Origin: Methyloceanibacter sp.
GTDB lineage: Bacteria > Pseudomonadota > Alphaproteobacteria > Rhizobiales > Methyloligellaceae
DNA length: 25,736 nt
Assembly: GCA_016649675.1 (NCBI GenBank)
Contig: JAENXG010000009.1
Location: 1 to 25,736, forward strand
Reading direction: 5' to 3'
How positions within the stretch are numbered: position 1 is the stretch's first letter; each line of letters starts with the position of its first letter. Below are positions 7,304-14,946 of this stretch, piece after piece. The notes under the pieces are model-generated. The model did not search any database. It saw only the letters and a program-made list of their open reading frames with translations, and had not been told where the DNA came from. Made by a program: the position numbers and the translations under genes.

Positions 7304-7921
7304 TCAGAACTCGATGCCGGGCTGGGCTTTCACGCCGGCGGCGAAATGATGCTTCACCAGCGTCATCTCGGTAACGAGGTCGGCGGCTTCGATCAGCTGA
7401 GGCTTGGCGTTGCGTCCGGTGACCACGACGTGCAGATCGGGGCGACGCGCCTTCAGCGCTGCGATCACCGTATCCAGAGGAAGATAGTCGTAGCGGAGCG
7501 CGATATTGAGCTCATCGAGGATGACGAGCCCAAAGCTTGGATCGGCCATGAGCTCTTGCGCCTTGGCCCAGGCGCGCTCCGCTGCGGCGATGTCGCGGTT
7601 AAGATCCTGCGTCTCCCAGGTGAAGCCTTCGCCCATAGTGTGCCAGGAGATTTGTTCGCCGAATTGAGCGAGCGCGTCGCGTTCGGCCGTGTGCCAGCCG
7701 CCCTTGATGAACTGCACCACGCCGACGCGATGGCCGCGGCCGAGCATGCGGAGCGCAAGACCGAAGGCGGCGGTGGATTTGCCCTTGCCGGTGCCGGTAT
7801 GCACGATGAGGAGACCCTTCTCCACCGTCTTGCCGGCGACCTCGTCATCCTGCACGGATTTGCGCTTCGCCATCTTGGCGCGATGCCGCTCGGCCTCTTG
7901 CTCGCTGGTCGTCTTGGTCAT
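7304..7921 (-). CDS. cobO: cob(I)yrinic acid a,c-diamide adenosyltransferase (CobO/BtuR)
   Basis: This corrinoid adenosyltransferase of the CobA/CobO/BtuR family transfers the 5'-deoxyadenosyl group of ATP to reduced Co(I) corrinoid. The reversed-type P-loop HTGTGKGKSTAAFGLALR lies near residues 43-60. RVGVVQFIKGGW, then the FTWETQD and VILDELNIAL segments (the latter Walker B-like), follow in the usual order, and VVVTGRNAKPQLIEAADLVTEM completes the fold. The length of 205 residues is typical. I choose ATG 7921, with GAGG 9-10 bases upstream, over a TTG at 7936. It lies 11 bases after the cobP stop and 2 bases before cobQ, so the three are one operon. Confidence 0.95.
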   Translation of the reverse strand: MTKTTSEQEAERHRAKMAKRKSVQDDEVAGKTVEKGLLIVHTGTGKGKSTAAFGLALRMLGRGHRVGVVQFIKGGWHTAERDALAQFGEQISWHTMGEGFTWETQDLNRDIAAAERAWAKAQELMADPSFGLVILDELNIALRYDYLPLDTVIAALKARRPDLHVVVTGRNAKPQLIEAADLVTEMTLVKHHFAAGVKAQPGIEF

Positions 7922-7932
7922 GGATAATGCCC

Positions 7933-8472
7933 TCAAGAGGGTCCTTTCACGATGACGGGCAGGCCCGCAACCATGAGGACCACGCGGCCGGCGCGGCCGG
8001 CGATCCGCTGGTTGAGCGTCCCTTGCAAATCGCGAAATCTTCGGGCGAGCGCGTTGTCGGGCACGATGCCCGAGCCTACCTCGTTGGCGACCAGCACGAC
8101 CTCGCCGCCGTGACCGGCCAATGCGGCTTCGAGCGCGGCGATCTTATTGTCCATATCGGCCTCCGCCAGCATGAGGTTCGAGAGCCAAAGCGTCAGGCAA
8201 TCGACGAGCACCGGTGCCTCGACGGGTGCACTCCCAAATGCGCCGGCAAGATCGTGGGGTGCCTCGATGGTCTGCCAGCCCGGGGCGCGCCGCGCCCGAT
8301 GCGCGGCGATGCGCTCCGCCATCTCGGCGTCCTGAGCTTCCGCGGTCGCCACATAGACCCAAGGCGGCGGCAGCGCAGCGATCAGGCCCTCGGCATAGCG
8401 GCTCTTGCCGGAGCGGGCGCCGCCGAGAACGAGCGTCAGGGCTCCGGGCCCGGCAGCGGCACCTTGTGGCAT
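7933..8472 (-). CDS. cobP: bifunctional adenosylcobinamide kinase/guanylyltransferase (CobP)
   Basis: This enzyme phosphorylates adenosylcobinamide and then transfers GMP to give adenosylcobinamide-GDP, the substrate of CobS. The CobU/CobP family pattern is clear: the P-loop LVLGGARSGKSRYAE at about residues 14-28, YVATAEAQDAEMAERIAAH with the guanylylated histidine region, the VLVDCLTLWLSNLM strand, and VANEVGSGIVP. The length of 179 residues is normal. It starts with ATG at 8472. No ribosome site is evident before this ATG, and a promoter-like sequence ends only 7 bases upstream, so the message may be leaderless. It is the first gene of the leftward cobP-cobO-cobQ operon, diverging from the riboswitch-controlled operon. 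Confidence 0.93.
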   Translation of the reverse strand: MPQGAAAGPGALTLVLGGARSGKSRYAEGLIAALPPPWVYVATAEAQDAEMAERIAAHRARRAPGWQTIEAPHDLAGAFGSAPVEAPVLVDCLTLWLSNLMLAEADMDNKIAALEAALAGHGGEVVLVANEVGSGIVPDNALARRFRDLQGTLNQRIAGRAGRVVLMVAGLPVIVKGPS

Positions 8473-8479
8473 GGCTTAG

Positions 8480-8507
8480 GCTATAGCCGCCTCGCGCAGG
8501 TTAGCAA
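8480..8507 (-). promoter_or_regulatory. possible leftward promoter for cobP-cobO-cobQ
   Basis: On the minus strand, TTGCTA (8502-8507) and TATAGC (8480-8485) are separated by 16 bases, a fair match to a sigma-70 promoter. The start site would fall at or very near the cobP ATG at 8472. The match is modest and untested. Confidence 0.35.
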
Positions 8508-8528
8508 GCGGGCGGAGGCAGGAGCGCA

Positions 8529-8563
8529 TTGACAAAGAGGGCGTGGGGCCACTTAAGTGGCCC
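8529..8563 (+). promoter_or_regulatory. rightward promoter with overlapping 18-bp palindrome
   Basis: A consensus TTGACA (-35) sits at 8529-8534. A TTAAGT-like -10 follows with an 18-base spacer at 8553-8558. That -10 lies in the centre of a perfect palindrome, GGGCCACTTAAGTGGCCC (8546-8563), which ends one base before the riboswitch. The arrangement looks like a promoter with an operator across the -10, but a role for the palindrome is inference. Confidence 0.5.
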
Positions 8564-8564
8564 T

Positions 8565-8735
8565 ATCGACGGTCTCTCGGAAGAGAGCGAACAGGGAACG
8601 CGGTACGGAGCTTCGGCTCCAAATCCGCGGCTGCCCCCGCAACTGTAAGCGGCGAGCCAAGCCACATAGCCACTGGGAGAACCCGGGAAGGCGGTGAGGG
8701 GCTGAGACCCGCGAGCCAGGAGACCTACCGTCGAT
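8565..8735 (+). promoter_or_regulatory. cobalamin (B12) riboswitch aptamer
   Basis: The aptamer is recognisable from its conserved blocks in order: GAACAGGGAACGCGGT (about 8589-8604), the AATCCGCGGCTGCCCCCGC and AACTGTAAGC segments (to about 8650), GCCACTGGG, AACCCGGGAAGGCGG, and the B12 box GCGAGCCAGGAGACCTACC ending at 8729. A perfect 9-bp closing stem P1 joins ATCGACGGT (8565-8573) to ACCGTCGAT (8727-8735), which fixes both ends. It lies in the leader of DUF1636-cobW-cobN and downstream genes, so it should reduce their expression when adenosylcobalamin is plentiful. Confidence 0.95.
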
Positions 8736-8864
8736 CTGGTCGCTCGCCTGGCGGGGTGCCTCGGCGGCGGTTGGTTCGTTGGCGGCCATGTCCGGGAGCT
8801 CCGGCAGCGGTCGTCGCTAAGCACCCTTAAGTCGCGGCGACCCGTCCCAAGGAGCGACCTCGGG
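8736..8864 (+). promoter_or_regulatory. riboswitch expression platform (ribosome-site sequestering)
   Basis: GGTCGCTC (8738-8745), two bases after P1, is perfectly complementary to GAGCGACC (8852-8859). The latter overlaps the ribosome site AAGGAG (8849-8854) that serves the GTG at 8865. Pairing would hide the site and block translation. The same anti-site could instead pair six bases (TCGCTC, 8740-8745) with GAGCGA at 8585-8590 inside the aptamer, giving a plausible switch. A second hairpin, 8810-8817 with 8834-8841, lies between. No T-run terminator is visible, so control is probably translational. Confidence 0.6.
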
Positions 8865-9302
8865 GTGAACCTTACCGACATCGCGCCAGGGGCGTGCCCC
8901 GCCGACGAAGAGGCGGAGAACGAGGCTCTGACCTCGACCGCGATTTATGTCTGCATCACGTGCCGGCGCGCGAGCGATCCCGAGGACGGCCCCCGTCCCG
9001 GCCTTGCGCTCGCACGTGCCACCGCGCGTGCGGCCGAAGGCACGGGTGTGGCGGTGCGGCAGATCCGTTGCCTTGCCAATTGCAGTCGGGCCTTGAGCGC
9101 AGCGATGCGGTGCGACGGCGCCTGGACCTACATATTCGGCGGGCTCGAAGCCGATACCGACGCCGCCGCGCTTATCGAGGGCGCAAGGCTGCTGGCGCGG
9201 GCGAGCGATGGACTGATGCCGTGGCGCGGGCGGCCTGAGGTCTTGAAGCGCGGGCTGATCGCCCGCGTGCCCCCGCTCGACTTTGAGGAGGAGAGTGAAT
9301 GA
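8865..9302 (+). CDS. DUF1636 family putative metal-binding protein
   Basis: This 145-residue protein matches the DUF1636 family (PF07845), which is often encoded next to cobW and whose function is not established. Four conserved cysteines are visible as Cys30-x2-Cys33 (VCITCRR) and Cys69-x3-Cys73 (CLANCSR), with a further Cys84. The spacing suggests a metal ion or iron-sulfur cluster in a thioredoxin-like ferredoxin fold. The first 22 residues are acidic and look unstructured. It starts with GTG at 8865, ten bases after AAGGAG; this site is the one predicted to be masked by the riboswitch. Its stop overlaps the cobW start as ATGA. Being the first gene of the B12-controlled operon suggests a role in cobalt handling for CobN; this is inference. 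Confidence 0.85.
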   Translation: MNLTDIAPGACPADEEAENEALTSTAIYVCITCRRASDPEDGPRPGLALARATARAAEGTGVAVRQIRCLANCSRALSAAMRCDGAWTYIFGGLEADTDAAALIEGARLLARASDGLMPWRGRPEVLKRGLIARVPPLDFEEESE

Positions 9303-10333
9303 CGACGCTAGCGCGCGTTCCCTGCACCATCGTCACTGGCTTTCTCGGCTCCGGCAAGACGACGCTAATCCGCCATGTGCTCGCCAACGCCAATGGGCGG
9401 AGGCTCGCCGTCATCGTCAACGAGTTCGGCGATGTCGGCATCGACGGCGAGATCCTCAAAGGCTGCGGCGACGCCGCCTGCCCCGAGGAGAACATCGTCG
9501 AGCTTGCCAATGGCTGTATCTGCTGCACGGTTGCCGATGAGTTCGTGCCGGCGCTCGATCTGATCCTGGCGCGACGCCCTGCCGTCGAGCACATCGTCAT
9601 CGAGACCTCAGGGCTAGCGCTGCCGAAGCCGCTGGTGCAGGCGTTCCATTGGCCCGCCATCAAGAGCCGCGTCACCGTCGACGGCGTGGTGGCGGTGGTG
9701 GACGGAAGAGCGCTTGCCGACGGCCAGGTTAGCGCCGATCTCGCAGCGCTGTCGCGCCAACGGGCGGCCGACATGGCGCTCGATCATGACGACCCGATCG
9801 AGGAGGTGTTCGAGGACCAGATCGCTTGCGCCGATCTCGTGGTGCTCAACAAGCGCGATTTGCTCGATACCGCCGGCATGGAGAGGGCGCTCGCCACCGT
9901 GACCGGCGCGCTTCCCCGCGCGGTGAGGATCGTCACCGTCGCCGACGGCAAGGTCGATCCGGCCGCTCTGCTCGGGTTGGGCGTCGGCACCGAGGACGAC
10001 ATCGAGAACCGCATGACACGCCACGATGCTGAAGCGGAGCACGATCACAACGATTTCGAGAGCTTCGTGGTGCGGCTTGCCGAGATCGGCGATCCTGCTT
10101 CCATCGCCAAGCGCATCGCTGCCGTGGCCGAGACCCATAACGTATTGCGAATGAAGGGTTTTGCCGCCGTTGCCGGCAAGCCCATGCGCCTCCTGATCCA
10201 GGCGGTGGGACCGCGCGTCAGCCACTATTACGACCGGGCGTGGGGTGCCTCTGAGCCACGCCAAGGAAGCCTCGTCGTCATCGGCCTGAAGGGGCTCGAT
10301 CGGGACGCGGTGGCAAAATCTCTCTCCGGGTGA
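9299..10333 (+). CDS. cobW: CobW, G3E-family GTPase (cobalt metallochaperone)
   Basis: CobW proteins are GTPases of the COG0523/G3E family, thought to deliver Co(II) to the CobNST cobaltochelatase. The 344-residue product has the P-loop GFLGSGKTTLIRH (residues 14-26), the NEFGDVGIDGEIL switch region, and the metal-binding motif NGCICC with Cys73, Cys75 and Cys76. The guanine-specificity NKRD motif is near residue 184. A His/Asp-rich loop (RHDAEAEHDHND) at about residues 239-250 may bind metal too. The C-terminal CobW domain follows and ends in GLDRDAV. The start overlaps the DUF1636 stop, with GGAGGAGA upstream. CobN begins 3 bases after its stop, so the three form one translation unit. Confidence 0.94.
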   Translation: MTTLARVPCTIVTGFLGSGKTTLIRHVLANANGRRLAVIVNEFGDVGIDGEILKGCGDAACPEENIVELANGCICCTVADEFVPALDLILARRPAVEHIVIETSGLALPKPLVQAFHWPAIKSRVTVDGVVAVVDGRALADGQVSADLAALSRQRAADMALDHDDPIEEVFEDQIACADLVVLNKRDLLDTAGMERALATVTGALPRAVRIVTVADGKVDPAALLGLGVGTEDDIENRMTRHDAEAEHDHNDFESFVVRLAEIGDPASIAKRIAAVAETHNVLRMKGFAAVAGKPMRLLIQAVGPRVSHYYDRAWGASEPRQGSLVVIGLKGLDRDAVAKSLSG

Positions 10334-10336
10334 ACG

Positions 10337-13300
10337 ATGCACCTCCTCCAGACAACATCCACGACACTCGACGACATCGTCGAGCCGGTCGACCTCGGCC
10401 AGTCGCCGGGCGACATCGTGGTGTTGTCTTTCGCCGACAGCGACCTTGCCGGGCTCGCCGCCGCTTTTGCGGCTGAGAAGGACGTGCTGCCTAGCGTGCG
10501 GCTCGCGCATTTACGAGACCTACGGCATCCGATGTCGATCGACCTTTGGATCGACAAGGTGGGCACGCACGCCAAGGTCATCGTGGTGCGTCTCCTTGGC
10601 GGGCTCGACTGGTGGCGCTATGGGGTCGAGGCGCTGGCTCAGATGGCGCGCGAGCGGAACATCGCCCTTGCCGTGTTGCCGGGAGAGGACCGGGACGACC
10701 CCCGTCTCGATGAGGCCTCGACGCTTCCGCCCGATGAGCTGAAGGCCTTGCTTCGGTTCTTTCGCGAGGGTGGGCGCGAGAATCTGCGCGGTCTGCTCCG
10801 CCGGCTCGCCGGTCATGCCGGGCTTTCGCTGTCGGCGCGGGAGCCTGAGGCAGTGCCGCGCATGGGCGGCTACCTGCCGGGGCAAGGCGCGGTGACGCTC
10901 GACCTGCTCGTGGCTGAGCTCACTCCCGGCCACCCCGTCGTGCCGATCCTCTTCTACCGCTCGGCGCTGCTTGCCGCCGACACCGCCCCGATCGACGCGC
11001 TGTGCGCGGCACTGGCGGCGCGCGGTCTGGCGCCAGCGCCGCTCGTGATCCCAAGCCTCAAGGACCCTGAGGCGAATGCTTTCATCCGCGGAGCGCTTCA
11101 GCGTCTTGCGCCTTCCGTCATCGTCACCACGACGGCATTCGCGGCTTGCAGCGAGGGCGAGGCTTCCGCGCTCTACGTGTGTGATGCGCCGGTGCTGCAA
11201 GCGGTGATCGCGACCACGCGGCGCGCGGCTTGGCGCGAGAGCCCACGCGGGCTCGGGCCGGCCGACCTTGCCATGCATGTGGTGCTGCCCGAGCTTGACG
11301 GCCGCGTGCTTGCCGGCGCGCTCGCCTTCAAGGACGAAATGCCGGCGCAGGACACGCTTGCCTTCACCGCCTTTGCCAGCCGCCCCGAGCCCGACCGTAT
11401 CGAAATGGTCGCCGACCGCGTGGCCGCCATCGTGCGCCTCAGGACGAAGGCGCGGGCGGAACGGCGTATCGCCGTGGTGCTGCCCGATTATCCCGGCGCG
11501 CCCGGCCGCACCGGCTATGCCGTCGGCCTCGACGTGCCGGCAAGCGTCGTGGCCTTGCTCGCCGACCTTCAAGAGGCGGGTTATCGCGTGAGCAGCCCGC
11601 CCCAAAGTCCCCGCACCCTTCTCGACCGGCTCGAGGCAGGCATGGAAGCGGCCGGTCTGCAGCTCCAGGACTACCGGCGACTCGTGGCCGAGCTCCCTGC
11701 CGACGTCGGCAGCCGGATAGAGGCGGCGTGGGGCGATCCCGCCGACGATCCCGACTTCCGCGACGGCGCCTTCCGCTTCCGGGCGGCTCGGTTCGGCAAT
11801 ATGCTCGTGGCGCTGCCGCCCGACCGCGGGCGCTCTAGCGACCGGCGCGCCGCCTATCATGACCCGACGCTGCCGCCGCGCCATGCCTTGCTCGCCTTCG
11901 GGCTGTGGCTGCATCACGGCGTGAAGGCCGATGCGCTCCTGCATATGGGCGCCCATGGCACGCTTGAATGGCTGCCGGGAAAGGCCGTGGCCCTGACCGG
12001 CTCTTGCTTCCCCGAAGCCGTGGTCGGGCCACTGCCTGTAATCTACCCCTTCATCGTCAGCAATCCGGGAGAGGCGGCGCAGGCCAAGCGCCGCATTGCC
12101 GCCGTCACCATCGGCCATTTGCCGCCGCCTCTGGTCAACACCGAGCTGTCGTGCGCGGCGCAGGAGCTCGAGCGGCTGGTCGACGAATATGCCATCGCCG
12201 ATGGGCTTGACCGGCGGCGGCGGATGCGTCTTGCGCAGCTCATCATCGAGACCGCGCAAAACACGGGCCTTGCCCGCGAGGCCGGCGTCGCTTCCGACCA
12301 TCATCCCGACGAGGCGCTGCGCAAGATCGACGCCTGGCTCTGTGACCTCAAGGATCTCGCCGTCAAGGATGGCCTCCATGTCTATGGGCGTCCGCCTGCG
12401 ATCGACGTCGCCGATCTGCTATGGCAGGGCTGCGCCGAGGCCGAGCGCGCTGCGCTCATCGCCGCGCTCGACGGCAAGCGTATTCCCGCTGGTCCAGCCG
12501 GGGCACCGCAACGCGGCCGCCGCGATGTGTTGCCCACGGGGCGCAACCTCTTCACCGCAGACCCACGCATGCTGCCGACGCCGACGGCCATGGAGCTTGG
12601 CAGGCTCGGGGCGGACGAAGTGATCCGCATTTATCTCCAGACCCATGGCGAGATGCCCCGCGCGCTCGTCATCGATCTTTGGGGGAGTGCCACGCTTCGC
12701 ACCGGCGGCGAGGAGATCGCGCAAGGGCTTGGGCTCATGGGCTGCCGCCCCACCTGGGACAAGGGAACCGGCCGCGTCACCGGCATCGAGGTGCTGCCTT
12801 GCGCCGCCATGGGCCGCCCCCGCGTCGATGTCACCTGGCGCATCTCGGGGCTCTTCCGCGACCTCTTCCCGGCGCAGATCGCGCTGATCGATGCCGCGGT
12901 CAAGCTCGTTGCCGAGCGCGACGAGGATGACGACGAAAATCCTCTTGCCGCTTCAGCCCGCGCCTCGCGTAGCAACGACACCTCTCCTCTCGCCCGCATT
13001 TTCGGCAACGCCCCCGGGGCTTACGGCGCAGGCGTCGAAGACCTGCTTGGAGGCGACACCGACCGCGCTGACGTTGGCGCCGCCTACATCGCCGCAGCCT
13101 CGCATAGTTACGGCGGGGCCGAGGGCGAAGGCATCGCGCTGCCCGGAGGCTTTGCCGCACGGGTCGCATCCGCCGACATGCTCGTCCACGGCAGCGACGA
13201 TCCGTCCCGCGATCTGCTCGAAGGCGGCGAGGATGTTGCCTTTATCGGCGGATTCGCTGCCGCTGTGGCGAGCCTCGGGCGCGCGCCGGACCTCGTCTTG

Positions 13301-13690
13301 CTCGACGTGACCGATCCGCGCCGCCCGCGTGCGCGGCCGCTCGACGCAGCGCTGGCCAGGATCGTGCGCGGCCGTGCCGCCAATCCACGCTTCATCGAAG
13401 GGCAGATGCGCCACGGAGCACGCGGCGCAGCGGAGCTTGCCGAGACCGTCGACCGGCTCGTCGATTTCGCCGAGACCACGGGCGCGGTCTCAAGCGCGCA
13501 TTTCGATCTCGTGCATGACGCCTATCTCGGCGATCCGCGCGTGCGCGAATTCTTGTTGCGCGAGAACCCGGAAGCGGCGCGGGCCATCGCCGAGCGGCTC
13601 GAGGCGGCGCGCCGCAAGGGTTTGTGGCATCCGCGGCGGAACGATCTCGCATCCGATCTGAGCGAGCTTCGGGCGGAGGCGCCGATATGA
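10337..13690 (+). CDS. cobN: aerobic cobaltochelatase subunit CobN
   Basis: CobN is the large, corrin-binding subunit of the ATP-dependent cobaltochelatase that inserts Co(II) into hydrogenobyrinic acid a,c-diamide. It belongs to the CobN/magnesium-chelatase BchH superfamily. The 1117-residue product carries characteristic segments in the middle and C-terminal parts: LHMGAHGTLEWLPGK near residue 535, VIYPFIVSNPGEAAQAKRR cut by the usual spacing, LWGSATLRTGGEEIAQGL near residue 778, and FGNAPGAYGAG near residue 893. It is shorter than the well-studied Pseudomonas denitrificans protein of about 1275 residues, and I see no internal break. The AAA+ partner subunits CobS and CobT of the chelatase are not in this window. 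It is preceded by cobW at 3 bases and overlaps cobG as ATGA. Confidence 0.95.
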   Translation: MHLLQTTSTTLDDIVEPVDLGQSPGDIVVLSFADSDLAGLAAAFAAEKDVLPSVRLAHLRDLRHPMSIDLWIDKVGTHAKVIVVRLLGGLDWWRYGVEALAQMARERNIALAVLPGEDRDDPRLDEASTLPPDELKALLRFFREGGRENLRGLLRRLAGHAGLSLSAREPEAVPRMGGYLPGQGAVTLDLLVAELTPGHPVVPILFYRSALLAADTAPIDALCAALAARGLAPAPLVIPSLKDPEANAFIRGALQRLAPSVIVTTTAFAACSEGEASALYVCDAPVLQAVIATTRRAAWRESPRGLGPADLAMHVVLPELDGRVLAGALAFKDEMPAQDTLAFTAFASRPEPDRIEMVADRVAAIVRLRTKARAERRIAVVLPDYPGAPGRTGYAVGLDVPASVVALLADLQEAGYRVSSPPQSPRTLLDRLEAGMEAAGLQLQDYRRLVAELPADVGSRIEAAWGDPADDPDFRDGAFRFRAARFGNMLVALPPDRGRSSDRRAAYHDPTLPPRHALLAFGLWLHHGVKADALLHMGAHGTLEWLPGKAVALTGSCFPEAVVGPLPVIYPFIVSNPGEAAQAKRRIAAVTIGHLPPPLVNTELSCAAQELERLVDEYAIADGLDRRRRMRLAQLIIETAQNTGLAREAGVASDHHPDEALRKIDAWLCDLKDLAVKDGLHVYGRPPAIDVADLLWQGCAEAERAALIAALDGKRIPAGPAGAPQRGRRDVLPTGRNLFTADPRMLPTPTAMELGRLGADEVIRIYLQTHGEMPRALVIDLWGSATLRTGGEEIAQGLGLMGCRPTWDKGTGRVTGIEVLPCAAMGRPRVDVTWRISGLFRDLFPAQIALIDAAVKLVAERDEDDDENPLAASARASRSNDTSPLARIFGNAPGAYGAGVEDLLGGDTDRADVGAAYIAAASHSYGGAEGEGIALPGGFAARVASADMLVHGSDDPSRDLLEGGEDVAFIGGFAAAVASLGRAPDLVLLDVTDPRRPRARPLDAALARIVRGRAANPRFIEGQMRHGARGAAELAETVDRLVDFAETTGAVSSAHFDLVHDAYLGDPRVREFLLRENPEAARAIAERLEAARRKGLWHPRRNDLASDLSELRAEAPI

Positions 13691-14946
13691 GCGCTCCTTT
13701 AGCACGCGGCGCCTGTCCCGGCCTCTCCGCACCGATGGAGACAGGCGACGGCCTGCTCGCGCGGGTCCTGCCGGTAGGTCCGATCCCCCTCGCTACGGTT
13801 GCTGCCTTCTGCGCAGCGGCACGCGAGCACGGCGACGGCACCATCGAGATCAGCGCGCGCGGAAGCATCCAGGTGCGTGGCCTCACGCCGCTCTCGGCGC
13901 CGCTTTTTGCAGCGGCCGTCGCTGCGCTCGATATCGATATTTGCGAGGGCGTGCCCGTCATCGCTGATCCGCTTGAAGACGACCCCGCTGCCCTCATCGA
14001 CGCCAACGCTGTTGCCGCCGATCTTCGCCGCGCCGTCGCTGCGGCGAGGCTTCGGCTGGCACCGAAGGTCTCGGTGATCGTCGATGGCGGCGGCCGCCTC
14101 ACTCTCGATGCGCTCACGGCCGACATCCGATTGCGAGCAATTCCTACGGCACAAGGGCCCGCGCTCCATGTGGCGCTCGCAGGCAATGCCGCATCGGCAA
14201 CGCCGCTCGGCGTGCTCGCGCCCCTCGCCGCCACCGCTGTGGTGACTGACCTTCTTGCACTGATCGCAGCGCGGGGACCTGAAGCGCGCGCCCGCGATGT
14301 GCTGCGGAATGACGGAATCGCCGCTTTCCGTGCTGCCGCAGGGGATCGCCTTGCACCCGCGTCTCGCCTGAAGGCGCGCCCTCGCGCAGAAGCGATCGGA
14401 CATCAACGGCAAAAAGACGGCGCGTTCGCGCTTGGCCTCGGGCTCGCCTTCGGCCATGCCCAGGCCGGCATCCTGGTCGAGCTTTGTCATCTTGCCGCAG
14501 CGCATGGCGCCCAATCGGCCCGGCCGGCGCCAGACCGCATCCTCTTGCTCGGACCGTTCAGCGAGGCGACCGCCATGACGACGAGAGGCGCCGCCGAGCG
14601 TCTCGGTTTCGTGACCGAGCCGCGCGACCCGCGCCGGCGCATCGTCGCCTGTCCGGGCGCTCCATCTTGCGCGTCAGGATTGATAGCGAGCCGCGCCCTC
14701 GCGGCCGAGCTCGCGCAACATTTGCCCCCATCCGGCGATGGGATCGCCGTGCATGTCTCGGGCTGCGCCAAGGGCTGCGCCCATCCGGCGCCTGCTCCGC
14801 TCACCATCGTCGGCACCGAGAAGGGCTGCGGCATCGTCCACAACGGCTCGGCGCGCATGGCGCCCTCGGCCTATCTCGAGCCTGGCGATATCCTCACCGA
14901 GATTGTCCGCATGACCGGCAAGACGCGCGAGGTCGTCAATGCTTAA
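13687..14946 (+). CDS. cobG: precorrin-3B synthase (CobG)
   Basis: CobG is the oxygen-dependent monooxygenase that converts precorrin-3A to precorrin-3B, forming a C20 hydroxyl and a gamma-lactone. Its presence marks the aerobic pathway. The 419-residue product has the sulfite/nitrite reductase-like layout: an N-terminal ferredoxin-like half (RGACPGLSAPMETGDGLLARV; SARGSIQVRGL), and a [4Fe-4S] site in the C-terminal half with Cys322 and Cys328 (CPGAPSC) and Cys360 and Cys364 (CAKGC). The last cysteine should also be near a siroheme-like or non-heme iron site. ATG 13687 overlaps the cobN stop as ATGA. A reading from 13624 would intrude into cobN. The stop overlaps the cobH start by 8 bases. 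Confidence 0.94.
   Translation: MSAPLARGACPGLSAPMETGDGLLARVLPVGPIPLATVAAFCAAAREHGDGTIEISARGSIQVRGLTPLSAPLFAAAVAALDIDICEGVPVIADPLEDDPAALIDANAVAADLRRAVAAARLRLAPKVSVIVDGGGRLTLDALTADIRLRAIPTAQGPALHVALAGNAASATPLGVLAPLAATAVVTDLLALIAARGPEARARDVLRNDGIAAFRAAAGDRLAPASRLKARPRAEAIGHQRQKDGAFALGLGLAFGHAQAGILVELCHLAAAHGAQSARPAPDRILLLGPFSEATAMTTRGAAERLGFVTEPRDPRRRIVACPGAPSCASGLIASRALAAELAQHLPPSGDGIAVHVSGCAKGCAHPAPAPLTIVGTEKGCGIVHNGSARMAPSAYLEPGDILTEIVRMTGKTREVVNA

Noticed and set aside
8501..8881. Minus-strand open frame of 126 residues across the riboswitch
   Set aside because: The plus-strand riboswitch structure fully explains the conservation pattern; the frame has no recognisable protein features.
10520..12379. 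619-residue open frame antisense to cobN
   Set aside because: High-GC genes commonly leave long open frames on the opposite strand. The composition is Arg/His-rich with no domain pattern, while the cobN frame has clear family motifs throughout.
13392..14234. 280-residue antisense frame across cobN/cobG
   Set aside because: It is low-complexity Ala/Ser/Arg text covering two well-supported genes, with no ribosome site or family signature.
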